Assembly: GCA_019722365.1 (NCBI GenBank)
Contig: JADFUC010002168.1
Location: forward strand, 1-64,000
Direction of reading: 5' to 3'
Source: Lithospermum erythrorhizon
Taxonomy: Eukaryota > Streptophyta > Magnoliopsida > Boraginales > Boraginaceae
DNA: 64,000 bases
The notes beneath the pieces were generated by a model. The model ran no database searches. It worked only from the letters and a program-made list of their open reading frames with translations, and was not told the origin of the DNA. Below, one piece after another: positions 22,297-33,322 of this stretch (positions are counted from its first letter, which is position 1; each line of letters starts with the position of its first letter). The position numbers were made by a program, and so were the translations under genes.

Positions 22297-24406
22297 CTAT
22301 TACCTCCTCCAGGGTAGGGCTCATTTCACTCCCCTTTCTTTCTTTGCGAAGTCGTCTCTCATTTGGCCCACACTCTTCACCGTGGTTTATCTCCTACGTG
22401 ACTTTTCCAACCCGCTTTCTCTCTACTACTGTGTCTTTTTATTCGGTGACACAAAAGTTCGGGTAACACCTTCGCTTCTTTTGATCACTACAAACCTCTC
22501 TATGCCCCCCCACGGGAATTTCATTTGAGATGAATCAAGTAAACTATGGCTCTCAAAGCCGCATTACGCAAGTAATTCCATGGTATCTATCAGACGAGCG
22601 ATCCTCAAGAAGTTCAATACTACCGTGTGGAATCGAGCCCCGATTGTTGTCACCTCAACCCGGCCCCTATCAGATTTATGGAGCCGACCAGAAATCCAAA
22701 GAAGCGTGCAGCTGTCAGACACGCCTGGGAGCTTGAAATTTGTCGAAAGTGATTTATATATGTATATCCACCGAGCCTACCCAATGCCAACCAAAGATCC
22801 CATCAACTCGTAAAATTTGCAATGATCGGGCTATGACCACCGGTCGCCATGCGTGGCAACTCAATCCCTACCAACTCCTTCTCTCAAAAAGTGATGATTA
22901 TCGCCAACCCGGCGTTCGATTAATGGAATATACTTCCCTTCGTGATAGTTTTTCCTGAGTTACGAGTGTCCTCTTGCACAATTCCTTAAATAAGAAGCCA
23001 CCCCCAGCTGAAGTCCGGGTAACCCGGCTACCCGGCCTGCAGGGCGGCTCTCATGTTTCGACGCTAAGGTCCCTACCGAAGTTCCTCCCATGAACTCCCT
23101 GAGGTATCCTCTTTTTCTTTTTATCAATTTATGAATTCTCGCATCTAGAACTCTCAGACCTATCGTGTCATATCCATGGATAGTACCTCGTAGTAGCGAG
23201 TCTTATCCCTTCTTTCCACAGACTTCATTCGCATCTACCAGAAATAAGTTTTGCCTCAACTGGCATAAACCTCTCAAGCATGGACACTTGGCTGTGCGAA
23301 CTCGCTGCTATGCGTTGTCCTGTGCACTCAGATTAGACCTGAGGCAAATGTTCATACTTTCTTCTTTTAGAATTCTCGGCCTCGTCAACGCTGCTCCCAC
23401 ACCGGCACTTTCCTAGCCGATTTGGACCGGCCTCTCTTCCTTAGGGTATAAAAGAGATCCTTTGGTTTACTTTTTTTATGCTTCAACTCCTCAAGTTCTA
23501 CATACTGCCTTACCAAGGCCAGAAGTTCATCTTTGTGACAAAGTGGGTTTCCAACACCAAATACTTTTTTAATTTTCCATACGCTAACGAAACGCCACGA
23601 TTCCACTTTTACTGCTTACTGGTATTTGTTAGCGTAAAGTCATTATAACGCTCGGAAACTTTTCAAGGTTTCGGGTTGGACCCGTCATGTCCATTAATAC
23701 TCTTTCATTCCTGTGTTTTTGTATGGGCTGACCCGAACTTTGCCAAAGCATCCGCGGCTCGTTGCATGAAATTACTGACTGGTGAGTAAAGACGTACTCA
23801 ATCCAACGCACGGTCCGCTAAAATGCTTGGAAAAGCTTTTGCATATATGTCCTGGGGTCATTGATGTTATTGCGGATTTTGGCCAGAACCTTGTAAATGC
23901 TTTATGTGATCTCCCGTGCTATCAATCAGCGAACTGAGGTACAACGAAGCCTTTTGCAATCTGAACCACGTTTCAACTCCGCTCGTGGAATGCATTTGTT
24001 TTTTTTGCATTCTTTCCTTTCGAGTAGCGTTGGAATGAAAAGCTTTTATCATTTATTTAATTCCGCGAACTCTTGTCAGAACTCGAAAATCGATCAACCC
24101 AGCCTCGCAGTGCACCGCAAGCGTATCAAGGCGGCTGAACGCCTCATGGTTGCCGCAGTTCTATGGTGGACTTACCATTTTCTCTCATGTGGATCTCACC
24201 TCAGTCTACATGACGAGTGTAACGAGATGATCAGACCGCCCTATCTCGCCTCAAGCTTAATCGCTCGCAACTCGCTTTGAATTTCAAAATTTCAATATCC
24301 GGGCCGGCAACGGCGACGTGGGTTATTTATTAGGCGGTTATTTGCGACCGCTTAACGGAGACATCGGTGTTATTCATGTTTATTTCTTCAATCTCACAGA
24401 GCCGCT
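22297..24406 (-). pseudogene. Gag/protease and leader region of the Tat-type element, poorly preserved
   Basis: By position this should hold gag and protease and the 5' leader. Open pieces on the minus strand (23385-23606, with a Lys/Arg-rich KKSKPKDLFYTLRKRGRSKS run; 23867-24052) are compatible with a gag nucleocapsid but have no diagnostic motif. Plus-strand frames (22277-22958, 23165-23416, 23897-24280) have no family resemblance and are taken as shadows. Confidence 0.35.
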
Positions 24407-24956
24407 TGATAATTATAATTGGCCATACAGCCGCTACAATCACAATATGACACTTTTTACGCGACTATCACCACCGGGACTATGATAACTCCATCTCTTT
24501 AACAATCTTTGGCCACACCTCTGCTGGAGCATGGTTCTTCTAGGAATTGCTCATGAGAATCGCCTCTCTCCTCGATCCGCTACTGGGTGTTAAATCGCGA
24601 AGAGAGTAAGATTCATGTTCGAACTGATCCGGGCTGGCCGGACTGAAACAAGTGACCGGCGCGATCACAAAACAATTCGAATTAATCAAGTTAGATTGTA
24701 AAGATAAGGATCAGACGAGAATATAAGAAATGACAGCTAGCAGCGACTGGGAATTGGCTTATAGAAAACAGCATTCAAATGATAAAGCGCATTTATAAAG
24801 AAGCATACAATCGAAGTGATCAACTCTCCATTTATCAAGGCCTAATTGTCATTTATCTTATCCAATCTCTAACTTCAACACAGTTTCTATCTATTCTTGT
24901 TCAAGAATCGCAATATACTCATTCAAAAACTATTATATATATATCAAGAATTTACA
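24407..24956 (-). repeat. 5' LTR of the Tat-type element
   Basis: A 550-base copy beginning TGATAATTATAATT and ending AAGAATTTACA. It shares ATATGACACTTTTTA, GGAGCATGGTTCTT, GCATGAGAAT-like and ACTCATTCAAAAACTA blocks with 15821-16222. Confidence 0.7.
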
Positions 24957-25089
24957 TTGATTTGATATATTTCTCGTTGAATCAAAATTGTTTGTCATAT
25001 TTGAATAACTTGTTACTTAATTAATATGATATGGTAATAAATTTAGTTTGATAGATTATCTAGAAGGTTACTATTTGAGATGAAATATA

Positions 25090-25890
25090 TCCAAGTGATA
25101 CTAAATTTTTGGTAATTTTTTTTTTTTAAATTTATTATGATCAAACTGTTTTTATTCTTCCTAGTAGTTCTAGGTAACATTTTTTGATGGTTACCATTTG
25201 AGGCAAATACGCCATCATGAATACGTAATTTTGGTCACTTCTTGGAATTTATTATGATTTAATTCATTATCAGATTCCTAAAAGCCACAAACCGTAAAAC
25301 TCGACGCTTCGGTATATTCTTCCTCGCATTTCATACTAGTATATTTCAGGTTACGCTGTCAGACGCTAAATACACGCTAAGTAGAAAAATCTAAATTTAT
25401 ACTCATGTGACACATGTAGTACACATCTTAAATTAAAGCATCTTTATCCGCTAAAAATTATAAAAATTTAGTCACAATTTGAAATTTTAATTTCTTACTT
25501 ATATGTATTTAGGCAATAAACGAAACCTATTCAAGTGGCAAAGTTACGATTTTCAGAGACAAATTAACGCACTAATAGTTCCCAAGTTATCCGAATTTCA
25601 TAAGAAAATTATATGTTAATCAGAACGACAGATACGCTACACATTCATTATACCAAAATCATTTCATTAACCATGAGACTCGTACTCACCGCCATGAAAA
25701 CCACCACCACCGATCCCTCCGACCAACCATCCTCAACCCAAGCCATATTAATATATGATTGACGAGACTTGACTAAATAAACACTTAAAAGTAAAGTGTC
25801 TCGACGACCCATTAATTATCAAATTAAATTCAAACGAAACATAATTCGATCCGATTCCACTCGTTCAAATCCGTAAGCGGACACAACTTT
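25090..25890. repeat. Upstream repeat unit D, adjacent to the TRAPPC12-like gene
   Basis: It matches unit B from about 13640 to 14410 (CCTAGTAGTTCTAGGTAACA, CATGAATACGTAATTTTGGT, a leader copy, CGATCCGATTCCACTCGTTC). Similarity ends near 25880 at a poly-T run. The following 25890-26250 is unique-looking AT-rich DNA upstream of the gene. Confidence 0.7.
25647..25762 (+). pseudogene. TRAPPC12-like 5' leader copy in unit D
   Basis: TTCATTATACCAAAATCATT precedes an ATG at 25694 opening MKTTTTDPSDQPSST, which stops at TGA 25760-25762 after 22 residues. This is the copy closest in sequence to the real gene (METTTTTDPTDQPTTP at 26317) and lies about 620 bases upstream of it in the same orientation. 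If transcription began upstream of it, this 22-codon frame would act as an upstream open frame; that is inference. Confidence 0.7.
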
Positions 25891-26189
25891 TTTTTTCTCT
25901 GACGAGAGAAGTTACAAATTACATACGATATCAGATACTAATTAAATTCTGCTCAAGAAATTAATATTAAGTTTCAAAGCAATATTTTTTCGATCCGCTA
26001 CATCGATAGAGATTCAGCCGGGCAACACTATACATATGCCCAAATAATATTTTTTAGCAACGACCAGCAAGGCAATATTATACACACCAAATAAGAATTT
26101 TTAAATAAACGACAATTTCGCTCTTAATTTAAACTTCATAATTATTACACTCAGAATGTGAAGCTTTAAAATAATTATTTCATTCCCAA

Positions 26190-26207
26190 CCCAAATAATT
26201 ATTTGGG
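26190..26207. promoter_or_regulatory. 18-bp perfect palindrome upstream of the TRAPPC12-like gene
   Basis: CCCAAATAATTATTTGGG is its own reverse complement and lies about 110 bases before the ATG. It could be a dimeric transcription-factor site or a remnant of an inverted repeat. Function unknown. Confidence 0.4.
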
Positions 26208-26316
26208 GTACGTGGTATAACAGTTCGTGCAATTAGGGCGACGGATACCGACACAACTCATTATACCAAAATCATTTACTTTCAACTAGGAGATTCAACA
26301 CCCCTCCACCACCACC

Positions 26317-27423
26317 ATGGAAACGACAACCACCACCGATCCCACCGACCAACCAACCACCCCCACCATGGACCCCCTAACAAACCCCTACACCTCCCTC
26401 AACTCCTACTGCCCCGACCTTTCCACCCTCTTCGACCTCTCGACCCGAGGCGCGTGGAACACCATCCTGACCAAAATAACCCTCACGCGCTCCCAAACCC
26501 TCCTCTCCCACCCTCACCACCACCTCATCTACCTCACCTTCAACGTCCTCGCCCTCACCAAACTTCGTCGCTTTGCCGAAGCTGCCCAGGATCTTTACTC
26601 CCATTTTGACAACCCAGAAAACCTTGATTCCGCCTCTCAATATCTTTATTCCAATTACCCTTCAATTTACCCTTCTCATGGACCCAATTCATCCATGATC
26701 CCGTTTGGTTTAAGGGTTCTTCATGCCCATTTGCCGTTTTCGCTTGATCAACGTGATTTGGGGCTTGATAGGCTATATGGGTTGTTGCTTTTTACCCGGG
26801 AAAGGCAGTCGGGGGACGGGGCCGGGGTTTGGAGGAAACGGGAGATTTTCGTGTTGAATATGATAGTTAGTTACCATTTGAGTGTTAAGGAGTTTAAGGT
26901 GTGTTTGGATTTGTTGAGGGAGTTGTTGGATAAGAAGGAGTATGCCGAGGATCCTAATGTTGTCGCGAAAACGGGGTATGTGCAAATGCAGTACGGGGAT
27001 TTGGAGGGGGCGAGGAGGACGTTTGGGTTAGTCGAAGGGATGGTCGGGGAAGGGGGGGAGGATGTGGGGTTGATGAATTTGGTCGGGAGGAATAAGGCGT
27101 TGATGTACATTGTCGAGAAGGATTATGTTTCCGCGGTTAGGGAGTATGAGGCGTGCATTGAGAGGGATGGGTCGGATGCTGTGGCGATTAATAACAAAGC
27201 CTTGTGTTTGATGTACTTGAGGGATTTGACCGATGGGATTAAGGTATTGGAGAATGCGTTAGAGAGGGTTCCCACGACGGTTTTGAATGAGACAATTGTA
27301 AAGAATTTGTGTAGTATGTACGAATTGGCGTATGTTAATCATGTCGATGTTAAGAAGACGCTTAGTAGTTGGATGGTTAGAGTTGCCCCCGATGACTTTG
27401 ATATGTCTTGTATACGGGTTTGA
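26317..27423 (+). CDS. TRAPPC12-like TRAPP complex subunit, single exon
   Basis: Encodes 368 residues. The protein resembles the C-terminal, TPR-containing part of TRAPPC12 and its plant homologues, subunits of the TRAPP tethering complexes that act at ER-Golgi/trans-Golgi membranes. Visible features: a low-complexity Thr/Pro start (residues 1-20), a helical body with HLIYLTFNVLALTKLRRFAE (70-89), REIFVLNMIVSYHLSVKEF (174-192), and TPR-like repeats such as KTGYVQMQYGDLEGARRTF (218-236), NKALMYIVEKDYVSAVREYE (259-278), and INNKALCLMYLRDLTDGIKV (291-310). It ends with WMVRVAPDDFD. There are no introns, transmembrane segments or signal peptide. The ATG at 26317 sits in CACCATGG; a second in-frame ATG at 26368 is also plausible. 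The first 75 codons are C-rich and the rest is strongly G-rich. Three truncated copies of its 5' end lie upstream. The family call comes from recognition, not a search. Confidence 0.85.
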   Translation: METTTTTDPTDQPTTPTMDPLTNPYTSLNSYCPDLSTLFDLSTRGAWNTILTKITLTRSQTLLSHPHHHLIYLTFNVLALTKLRRFAEAAQDLYSHFDNPENLDSASQYLYSNYPSIYPSHGPNSSMIPFGLRVLHAHLPFSLDQRDLGLDRLYGLLLFTRERQSGDGAGVWRKREIFVLNMIVSYHLSVKEFKVCLDLLRELLDKKEYAEDPNVVAKTGYVQMQYGDLEGARRTFGLVEGMVGEGGEDVGLMNLVGRNKALMYIVEKDYVSAVREYEACIERDGSDAVAINNKALCLMYLRDLTDGIKVLENALERVPTTVLNETIVKNLCSMYELAYVNHVDVKKTLSSWMVRVAPDDFDMSCIRV

Positions 27424-28320
27424 GGTAGATTTGTTACGCTTTTAGGTTTCCTTTGGTTTGATGAACTGCAATTATTGTAATGAGTATTTGATAAGCTGTT
27501 GAATTATGCATTTGTTCACAGATACCTATGGGTATTCCACATTTTTTATCAAACAATTAATTATGTTGCATTTTGCCTGTCTTCCTTCGTATTGTATAAG
27601 CTGTTGAATTATGCATTTGTTAACCGATACCCATGTTTATTTCACATTATTCGTCAAATTTAATTCTTTGTTCAGCCTCTGGCTTACTTCATGTTGTTTC
27701 TCTTCTCTAGTTTGAGCTAGTAGATTATGTAGTTGTCTTATTTAACTTTAGTGATCTCAAGCTTGAGACGTTGTGGGTTATATAAACATAGCTACTTATG
27801 TGATTTGAACATAAATTGTGGTTGTTCTTAGTTGAAATCAACTAAGTGATTTATACTGATACATTGGTTGCAATATTAGTTGTAGTGTTGATATTTTTTG
27901 ATTTTGTTTTGCAATGTATTGAATCTTTGGTCAAGAATAGCTGAGATAACATGTTGCAGTCTTCATTTGATGATGATTCAACGATTTGACAAAGGTAGTG
28001 TTATGCCTACTGGATCTTGTGGTTACCAACTAGACATATTTCCTGGACTTCTCATTTGTACTGAGTTCATGTGCAGGATGTAAAGGGTGACAACGGAAAT
28101 TATAGTATTTAGATTATGGTTTGAGAGAAATTTGTAGGCCTTTCTCCAAATGGTATCAATCTTTCACTCTATATTTTGATGTTGTATTTTTAGCAGATGC
28201 TCTATTAGGATCGTGCCTCATTTTCTGTGATAAGGTTTGGTTTGGTTTGATTTGGTCTATTAGAATCGTGATTTCTGTATGTTGTAACCTCTATAGGGTT
28301 TCTAATCTTACATAAATGTT
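27424..28320 (+). other. 3' flank/UTR of the TRAPPC12-like gene
   Basis: T-rich, transcript-like DNA with no further coding exon recognised. It contains a 105-base tandem duplication at 27491-27665. The open frames 27898-28083 and 28121-28315 are not recognisable proteins. The 3' end of the transcript cannot be fixed. Confidence 0.4.
27491..27665 (+). repeat. Tandem duplication in the TRAPPC12-like 3' flank
   Basis: ATAAGCTGTTGAATTATGCA occurs at 27491 and again at 27596, each followed by TTTGTT, a GATACC-ATG run and TTCACATT-like sequence. The period is 105 bases with moderate divergence. Confidence 0.8.
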
Positions 28321-31300
28321 GAGACGATGGACTTAGCATATAGGTAACATCAATCATATACATCATCACCTTTTTAACATTCAATTCATGATTTTAGATC
28401 TTTTTTATTGAAAAATCATGTGGCAACTATTGCTCTGGAGAATGTATATGCACAGGTGGTCATGTCAATCAAAGGTTATCATACCAAATTTTGGAGGCAA
28501 AGGCATTGTTAACAATTGGTTTATTTCGGCAAAAAGGGTTATCTGAACCCTCATATTTGGTCTGGAATGGTGTTCTTACCAAGTAGCATGTGTATCCGCC
28601 CAAGTAATTCTTGTCAGGCTTGACTGTGGAGTATTGTTCCTCTTAAGCCTTATTCGGGTCTAGACTTATCATTTGTATTTTATTTTGATCTTTACCGAGC
28701 ATTGGCGTTAGGCTTTGCTAGCCTTTTCTCTTAACATTATTGGTTGGAGCTAGTGAGCTTGTCGTCGTGAATGTTTGACACCCCCCCCCAAAGAATGAAT
28801 GAAAAGCTCTAAGATCTTGGAACAAATTGTACCACTATCCACTGAGGATTTAGTATCTTTGGTGAAACATCTCCTCTTGCCTCTCTGCTATAACCAAAGA
28901 ATGATACACTAGTATTCCTTGAGGCCTGAGGGTGCCTCTTAAAGGAATAATGTTGGGAACTTGGGGGAGTGTATCATGCTTGGCTTGATACAGTGACATG
29001 ATTTAGCGTGTTAGAAAAGTGTCATATTTCGCTCAGGGATAGGTCTCCCCAAATGACACAATGATCGTTCCGTTGGGAATCCTTCTCGGTGATTCCTGTT
29101 TGGAGGAATGATGCCAATTAATTACTCTGGATTGTTCTTATCAAGTATCTAACGGATGTCCGGTCAGACTCACTCCGACATTTAAGGCAATACACGATCG
29201 AGCCAACTTTTTTGTGATGTGAAGTGTAAGAGATTCCTGTGCAAAATGATGCATAAATACCTAAACTTATGAGTAATATTTGTCTTCTTAGTGTCTTCAT
29301 AACTGCTAGGATTTCAGATGTTAATACAAGTAGGTTAGGTGGTGTTTGATTAATGAAACATATATGGTCTCGGGTCATTAAGCTTAAATACTCCCCCATT
29401 ATTTTGCAATAATTAATCAACCACTAGATAAGGAGCCTAAGAGAAATCTTCAAGAAATTCTTGTCAATGAAGGATGGAGAAGAATGACGAAAAAGAAAGA
29501 TTGAGAAAGAAACAAAAGGAAGAAAAAGGAAAATTGGCACTAGAATGCATGGTATTTAAAAACATTTCATGTGATGATTCCAGACCATGGTCGACTTGCC
29601 TTACCTATCATGTGATTTTTGGGATCCGCTAGAAGAAAGTGATATTTGGCACGGTTTGCTTAAATTTAAGTGCTAGATTGCAAAATAAAAACTTAAGCCA
29701 TTTCTATTTCAACTATTTATTTATTTCATCAATACTATTGAACGTATTTATTTATTAATTGTTGATATAATATTTTATCCATTCCAAATTCGTTTTTAAA
29801 CTATTGTAAGAGTAATAATAAAATTTATGATGAGTAACAAGTATATAGACGAGACAAATTCTAAAGTTCTAAATACTACATACACTACATTAAAAATTAA
29901 TATACAAAATAAAGAAGTAATTGATAAATCAAAACTCAAAAAAGCATTAAGTATTAATCACGAATCAATTTCATACCATGGTAAAAATTTCTACAAATAA
30001 TTATTTTTATGTAATGATGAATCATTATTTCTAAAGATGATTATGTATAAAACATCGAATCTGTTTATCAGAAAATGATCATAAAATGTTGCTCATTTAT
30101 ACGTTGTACATATATATACGGTCATCCGTAATAAAATAACCGTTGTAAGCTTAAATTATTACTTTTCATACATAGAGAGAATCCTACTAATAATTGTCAA
30201 TTAGTCACCATCGATTTTCTTTATTAGATATATATAGAGAAAGAAGTCGCTCTCATTTATTGGAGATACCAACTTGCAGTTTGTAATCAACTAAAAGCGA
30301 CAAACTTTTCGTTATTTTGGTTACACATGGGTCCTTTTCCTTTTTTCTTTTTCACAACATGGGCCTTTCACTATTTGTCTCATTAATCACAATTATATTG
30401 AATAGACGTCCGTTCGACACGAATCTAATTCGCATGCCCATGCTCCATATTTCTAAAGCGAAACGCGACCAGACATCGGTATTCATTGCGCCCACTGGCC
30501 CCATTGGGCTTAGCCAAGCACAAACGAACCTAAATTAAGTAATTAATCGAACGCCCTGCTCAGCCAATTTGTGACGTCGATTCAGCTTAACAAATATTTA
30601 TCACAAGTTACACCTATTTACATTATCAGATATAAAACAAACCACACATCCATAAAATAAAAACACAAATATCTAAATCGAAATTCAACAAATTCACAAA
30701 CAAACTTCAAATATCGTAAACCAAAGCTTTTTAACATTCAGAAAAATAAAACAAATCATAAACAAAACAAACCAAAGATCATTCATGTTAGAGGCCAAAG
30801 TTAACACAATTCTTCTTCATCTAAGATATCTTGATATTTGTCGAAAGATCGTAGCTGACGCATTCCCCGATATACATTATATAGCAATGCTACGAAGTTT
30901 TTACATATTTAAGCATCAATTTAACTTTGACGATTTTCGCCTTCTACATTCCAAGTTTGGGATATATCCTCCCAACCTACACACATTTTAACATTCATAA
31001 AAAACGATGCTATATAAGATTTAATTAGACATTACATTCATACATTTATATATATATCCAAATAACATCACATGTCATTCATAGAACGAGAAGCATGCAA
31101 GATCAGATTAATTTTAACTTACTGTGTAATAATAAATAATCCCGTAATACTAACAAAGATTTTATCAAGAAATAAGTAATATAATAAAGGCACAGTGATA
31201 AAATGATCAGATCAATATTCAATGCAACTTAAACGAGAGAAGTTATTGATGATGTTAGATTTGAAATTTTGATCAAATAATTTGTTTCTAAGATGGAATC

Positions 31301-31471
31301 ACATCAATTCGAACATATATGGGTCTTTATATAATCAAGAAGAGGCATCAAGACGAGAGTATATTACTCAGCAAACGGTCCATCGATGACATTTGATACT
31401 TTATGAATTTGAAAGAAAGAAATTTTCAAGTATTTATTTATAGTGAGGAAAAAATTAGAAGCTTTTATGAA
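28321..31471. other. Intergenic AT-rich DNA, no gene recognised
   Basis: I see repeat-like sequence only. It contains a run of nine C at about 28780. A minus-strand open frame at 29118-29420 (100 residues, ending CLKCRSESDRTSVRYLIRTI plus a few residues) does not belong to a family I know. 30785-30991 is another short open frame without recognisable similarity. Confidence 0.4.
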
Positions 31472-32437
31472 CTGTGACGTCCTAAGTTAATCCAAGTTTT
31501 AAGTCAAGAATAACAATTATATTACTCCAACGGGTCAATTATTAAATAAAGCCTGGGCTATCGATCGCCTCGTTGCACGTCGACGCCTGTTGAAGATGAC
31601 ATCTACAAGATGAAGCGAATCCAACTCGGTGCTACGACGGACGCCTGCACTGTCGACGTTCACATGCACAAAACCACCATCGAGGACGCCGGAGCCTGAA
31701 ATGGCCCACCGGCTCCAGAATAAACGTGGCGCCAGACAAACATTTTGGCTAAAATATTGGGCTCACCCCCGCCATAAAGCACACCCAGCCACGCGTCGAA
31801 CGATCACGGGCCGAACCCAAAAGCGACTATCTAAAGCTGACCAATGGTCAGCTTCATCGAATTTCAAAATTTACCTCGCCATGTCTAACTACACCAATAC
31901 TAGACGCAAAGAGTCGAGGTTCAAGTGGTCGCTCGTTAAATTCACGTGTTCGGGCCCAAGTTCGTTAGTGCCCACGCTCACTTCATTGGCCCACTTACAA
32001 ATGGGTCGGGTAGTCGGCATTTTAGCCAAAAAAGTTTGTCCCAAGACACGCTCAAGCATGGATTCTCGATGGTTCGAATCGCTCTAAGACACATTCGTTA
32101 AATGTTCGTTAACGTAATAAGTCCCGCTTAATTAAACGCGACGCCCTAAGCTCATAGCCTTTAAAGCTGATTCACTGTTTTATTACGGACGTCCACAATC
32201 GACCGGACGTCCTGGCTTCACAAAAACTAGCCGTTTTTTTTCCTACTATAAATAAAGAACCACTACATTCTTTCATTCCTCACATCAAATATTATCATTG
32301 GTTCATTTTTTTGGGTAATATATATCATCCTTATTTTTTACTACTTCAATTATAAAAGTTCTGTATCATCAAATTTATGTGATTCTATCTTGGAGAACAA
32401 GTTATTTGATCAAGAATTTCAAAGGAATTAATTGTCA
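31472..32437 (+). mobile_element. Possible solo LTR or element end
   Basis: Candidate boundaries are TGTGACGTCCTAAG near 31472 and ATTGTCA near 32436. Inside is a TATA-like ACTATAAATAAAG (about 32246), as in an LTR promoter, and a GC-richer stretch (31560-32200) with CGGACGTCC. The plus-strand open frame 31629-32087 has no recognised family. No matching partner LTR is seen in the window, so this is tentative. Confidence 0.3.
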
Positions 32438-32438
32438 G

Positions 32439-33322
32439 TGTTTCTAACATATAAATGATATTCTTAATAATACTACGTATATTTAATCTCTACGATCACT
32501 ACCAAATAGATAAACAATAATTAAAGAACCTAAAATATGTACCGCTCTTCTAGAATAATCGAATAACCGGCAGCTGAATAATAAGGGATTTAAGCATCCC
32601 ACGAAAGATCCAAAATTGCACGCCTCCAAGATTGCCCACACCAACCAATGAACAAGTCCTTCCGCAGCTTTTACTGTAACTCCTTTAAAATATCGAATCC
32701 AAGTAGTTATGTCGTAATTTAAAAATTCAAAGCTTGCCTTCACAAAGTTGAACGAGCATGTTTTTTCTCCAAATGGGCTTTTATATAGCCTCAAAATCCC
32801 TACTTTTTGGGACTTCTCAAGGAGGAGAGTTAGCAAACTCTTTCCACCTCCTCCTAAAAAATAGTCGAACATGCGTAGTGCTTCGTAACCTTCTACTTCT
32901 TATCTCTAAAATCAAGAAATCTCATGCTAACATTTCCTGGGGAACCCCTATCCATTTACCATAATAGTCGGTCAGGCGGTTTCCAACAATTGGAAATTGG
33001 CCCCAATGTTCTTATATAGTTCTATTTTAAATCCTTTAAAGTTTATAATTAAATTATGAATCAATTGCCAGACAAGCACAGTGACATCTTAGGCTCAATC
33101 GACAAAATTCATATACTAATAAACGCAATCCCAACATTATTTCGATAGTATATCGACATGAAATGATCCTAACAAGCCATCATAATCCTTGTCACATCGA
33201 GTATCCTATCATTTAACATTAATATTTAATCAAACGTATATACGAACTTAAACTTAAATGAAATCGTCAGAGTAATCAAATCGTTTAACGGGCACTATTT
33301 CAAATATCTCATATTTCCAACA
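32439..33322 (-). repeat. 3' LTR of the copia element
   Basis: 884 bases from TGTTTCTAAC to TTTCCAACA. It shares AAACAATAATTAAAGA, TTTATAATTAAATTATGAAT, TAGTATATCGACATGA and ATTTCAAATATCTCATATTT with the partner LTR. Confidence 0.8.

Larger units (their letters stand above)
15821..24956 (-). mobile_element. Ty3/gypsy LTR retrotransposon, Tat lineage (dual RNase H)
   Basis: Minus-strand element. Ends: TGATAATTATAATC at 15821 and TGATAATTATAATT at 24407 start the two LTRs. The right LTR runs to TTTACA at 24956. Right-to-left order of domains: reverse transcriptase, RNase H, a second (archaeal-type) RNase H, integrase. That order and the second RNase H are the hallmark of the Tat/Ogre group. 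Frames are broken throughout. ATTGA occurs at both outer edges (15819-15823 and 24956-24960) and may be the target duplication, but it overlaps the LTR ends, so this is uncertain. The interior left of the integrase (16223-19190) holds a 41-base tandem repeat, a fragment of the upstream repeat (unit C) and unassigned sequence. Confidence 0.8.

Noticed and set aside
26377..27110. Minus-strand open frames across the TRAPPC12-like gene
   Set aside because: They are antisense shadows caused by the C-rich and G-rich coding strand. The plus frame encodes the recognisable TPR protein.
29118..29420. 100-codon minus-strand open frame as a gene
   Set aside because: No known family, no promoter, and flanked by repeat-like sequence. 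Kept only as a note.
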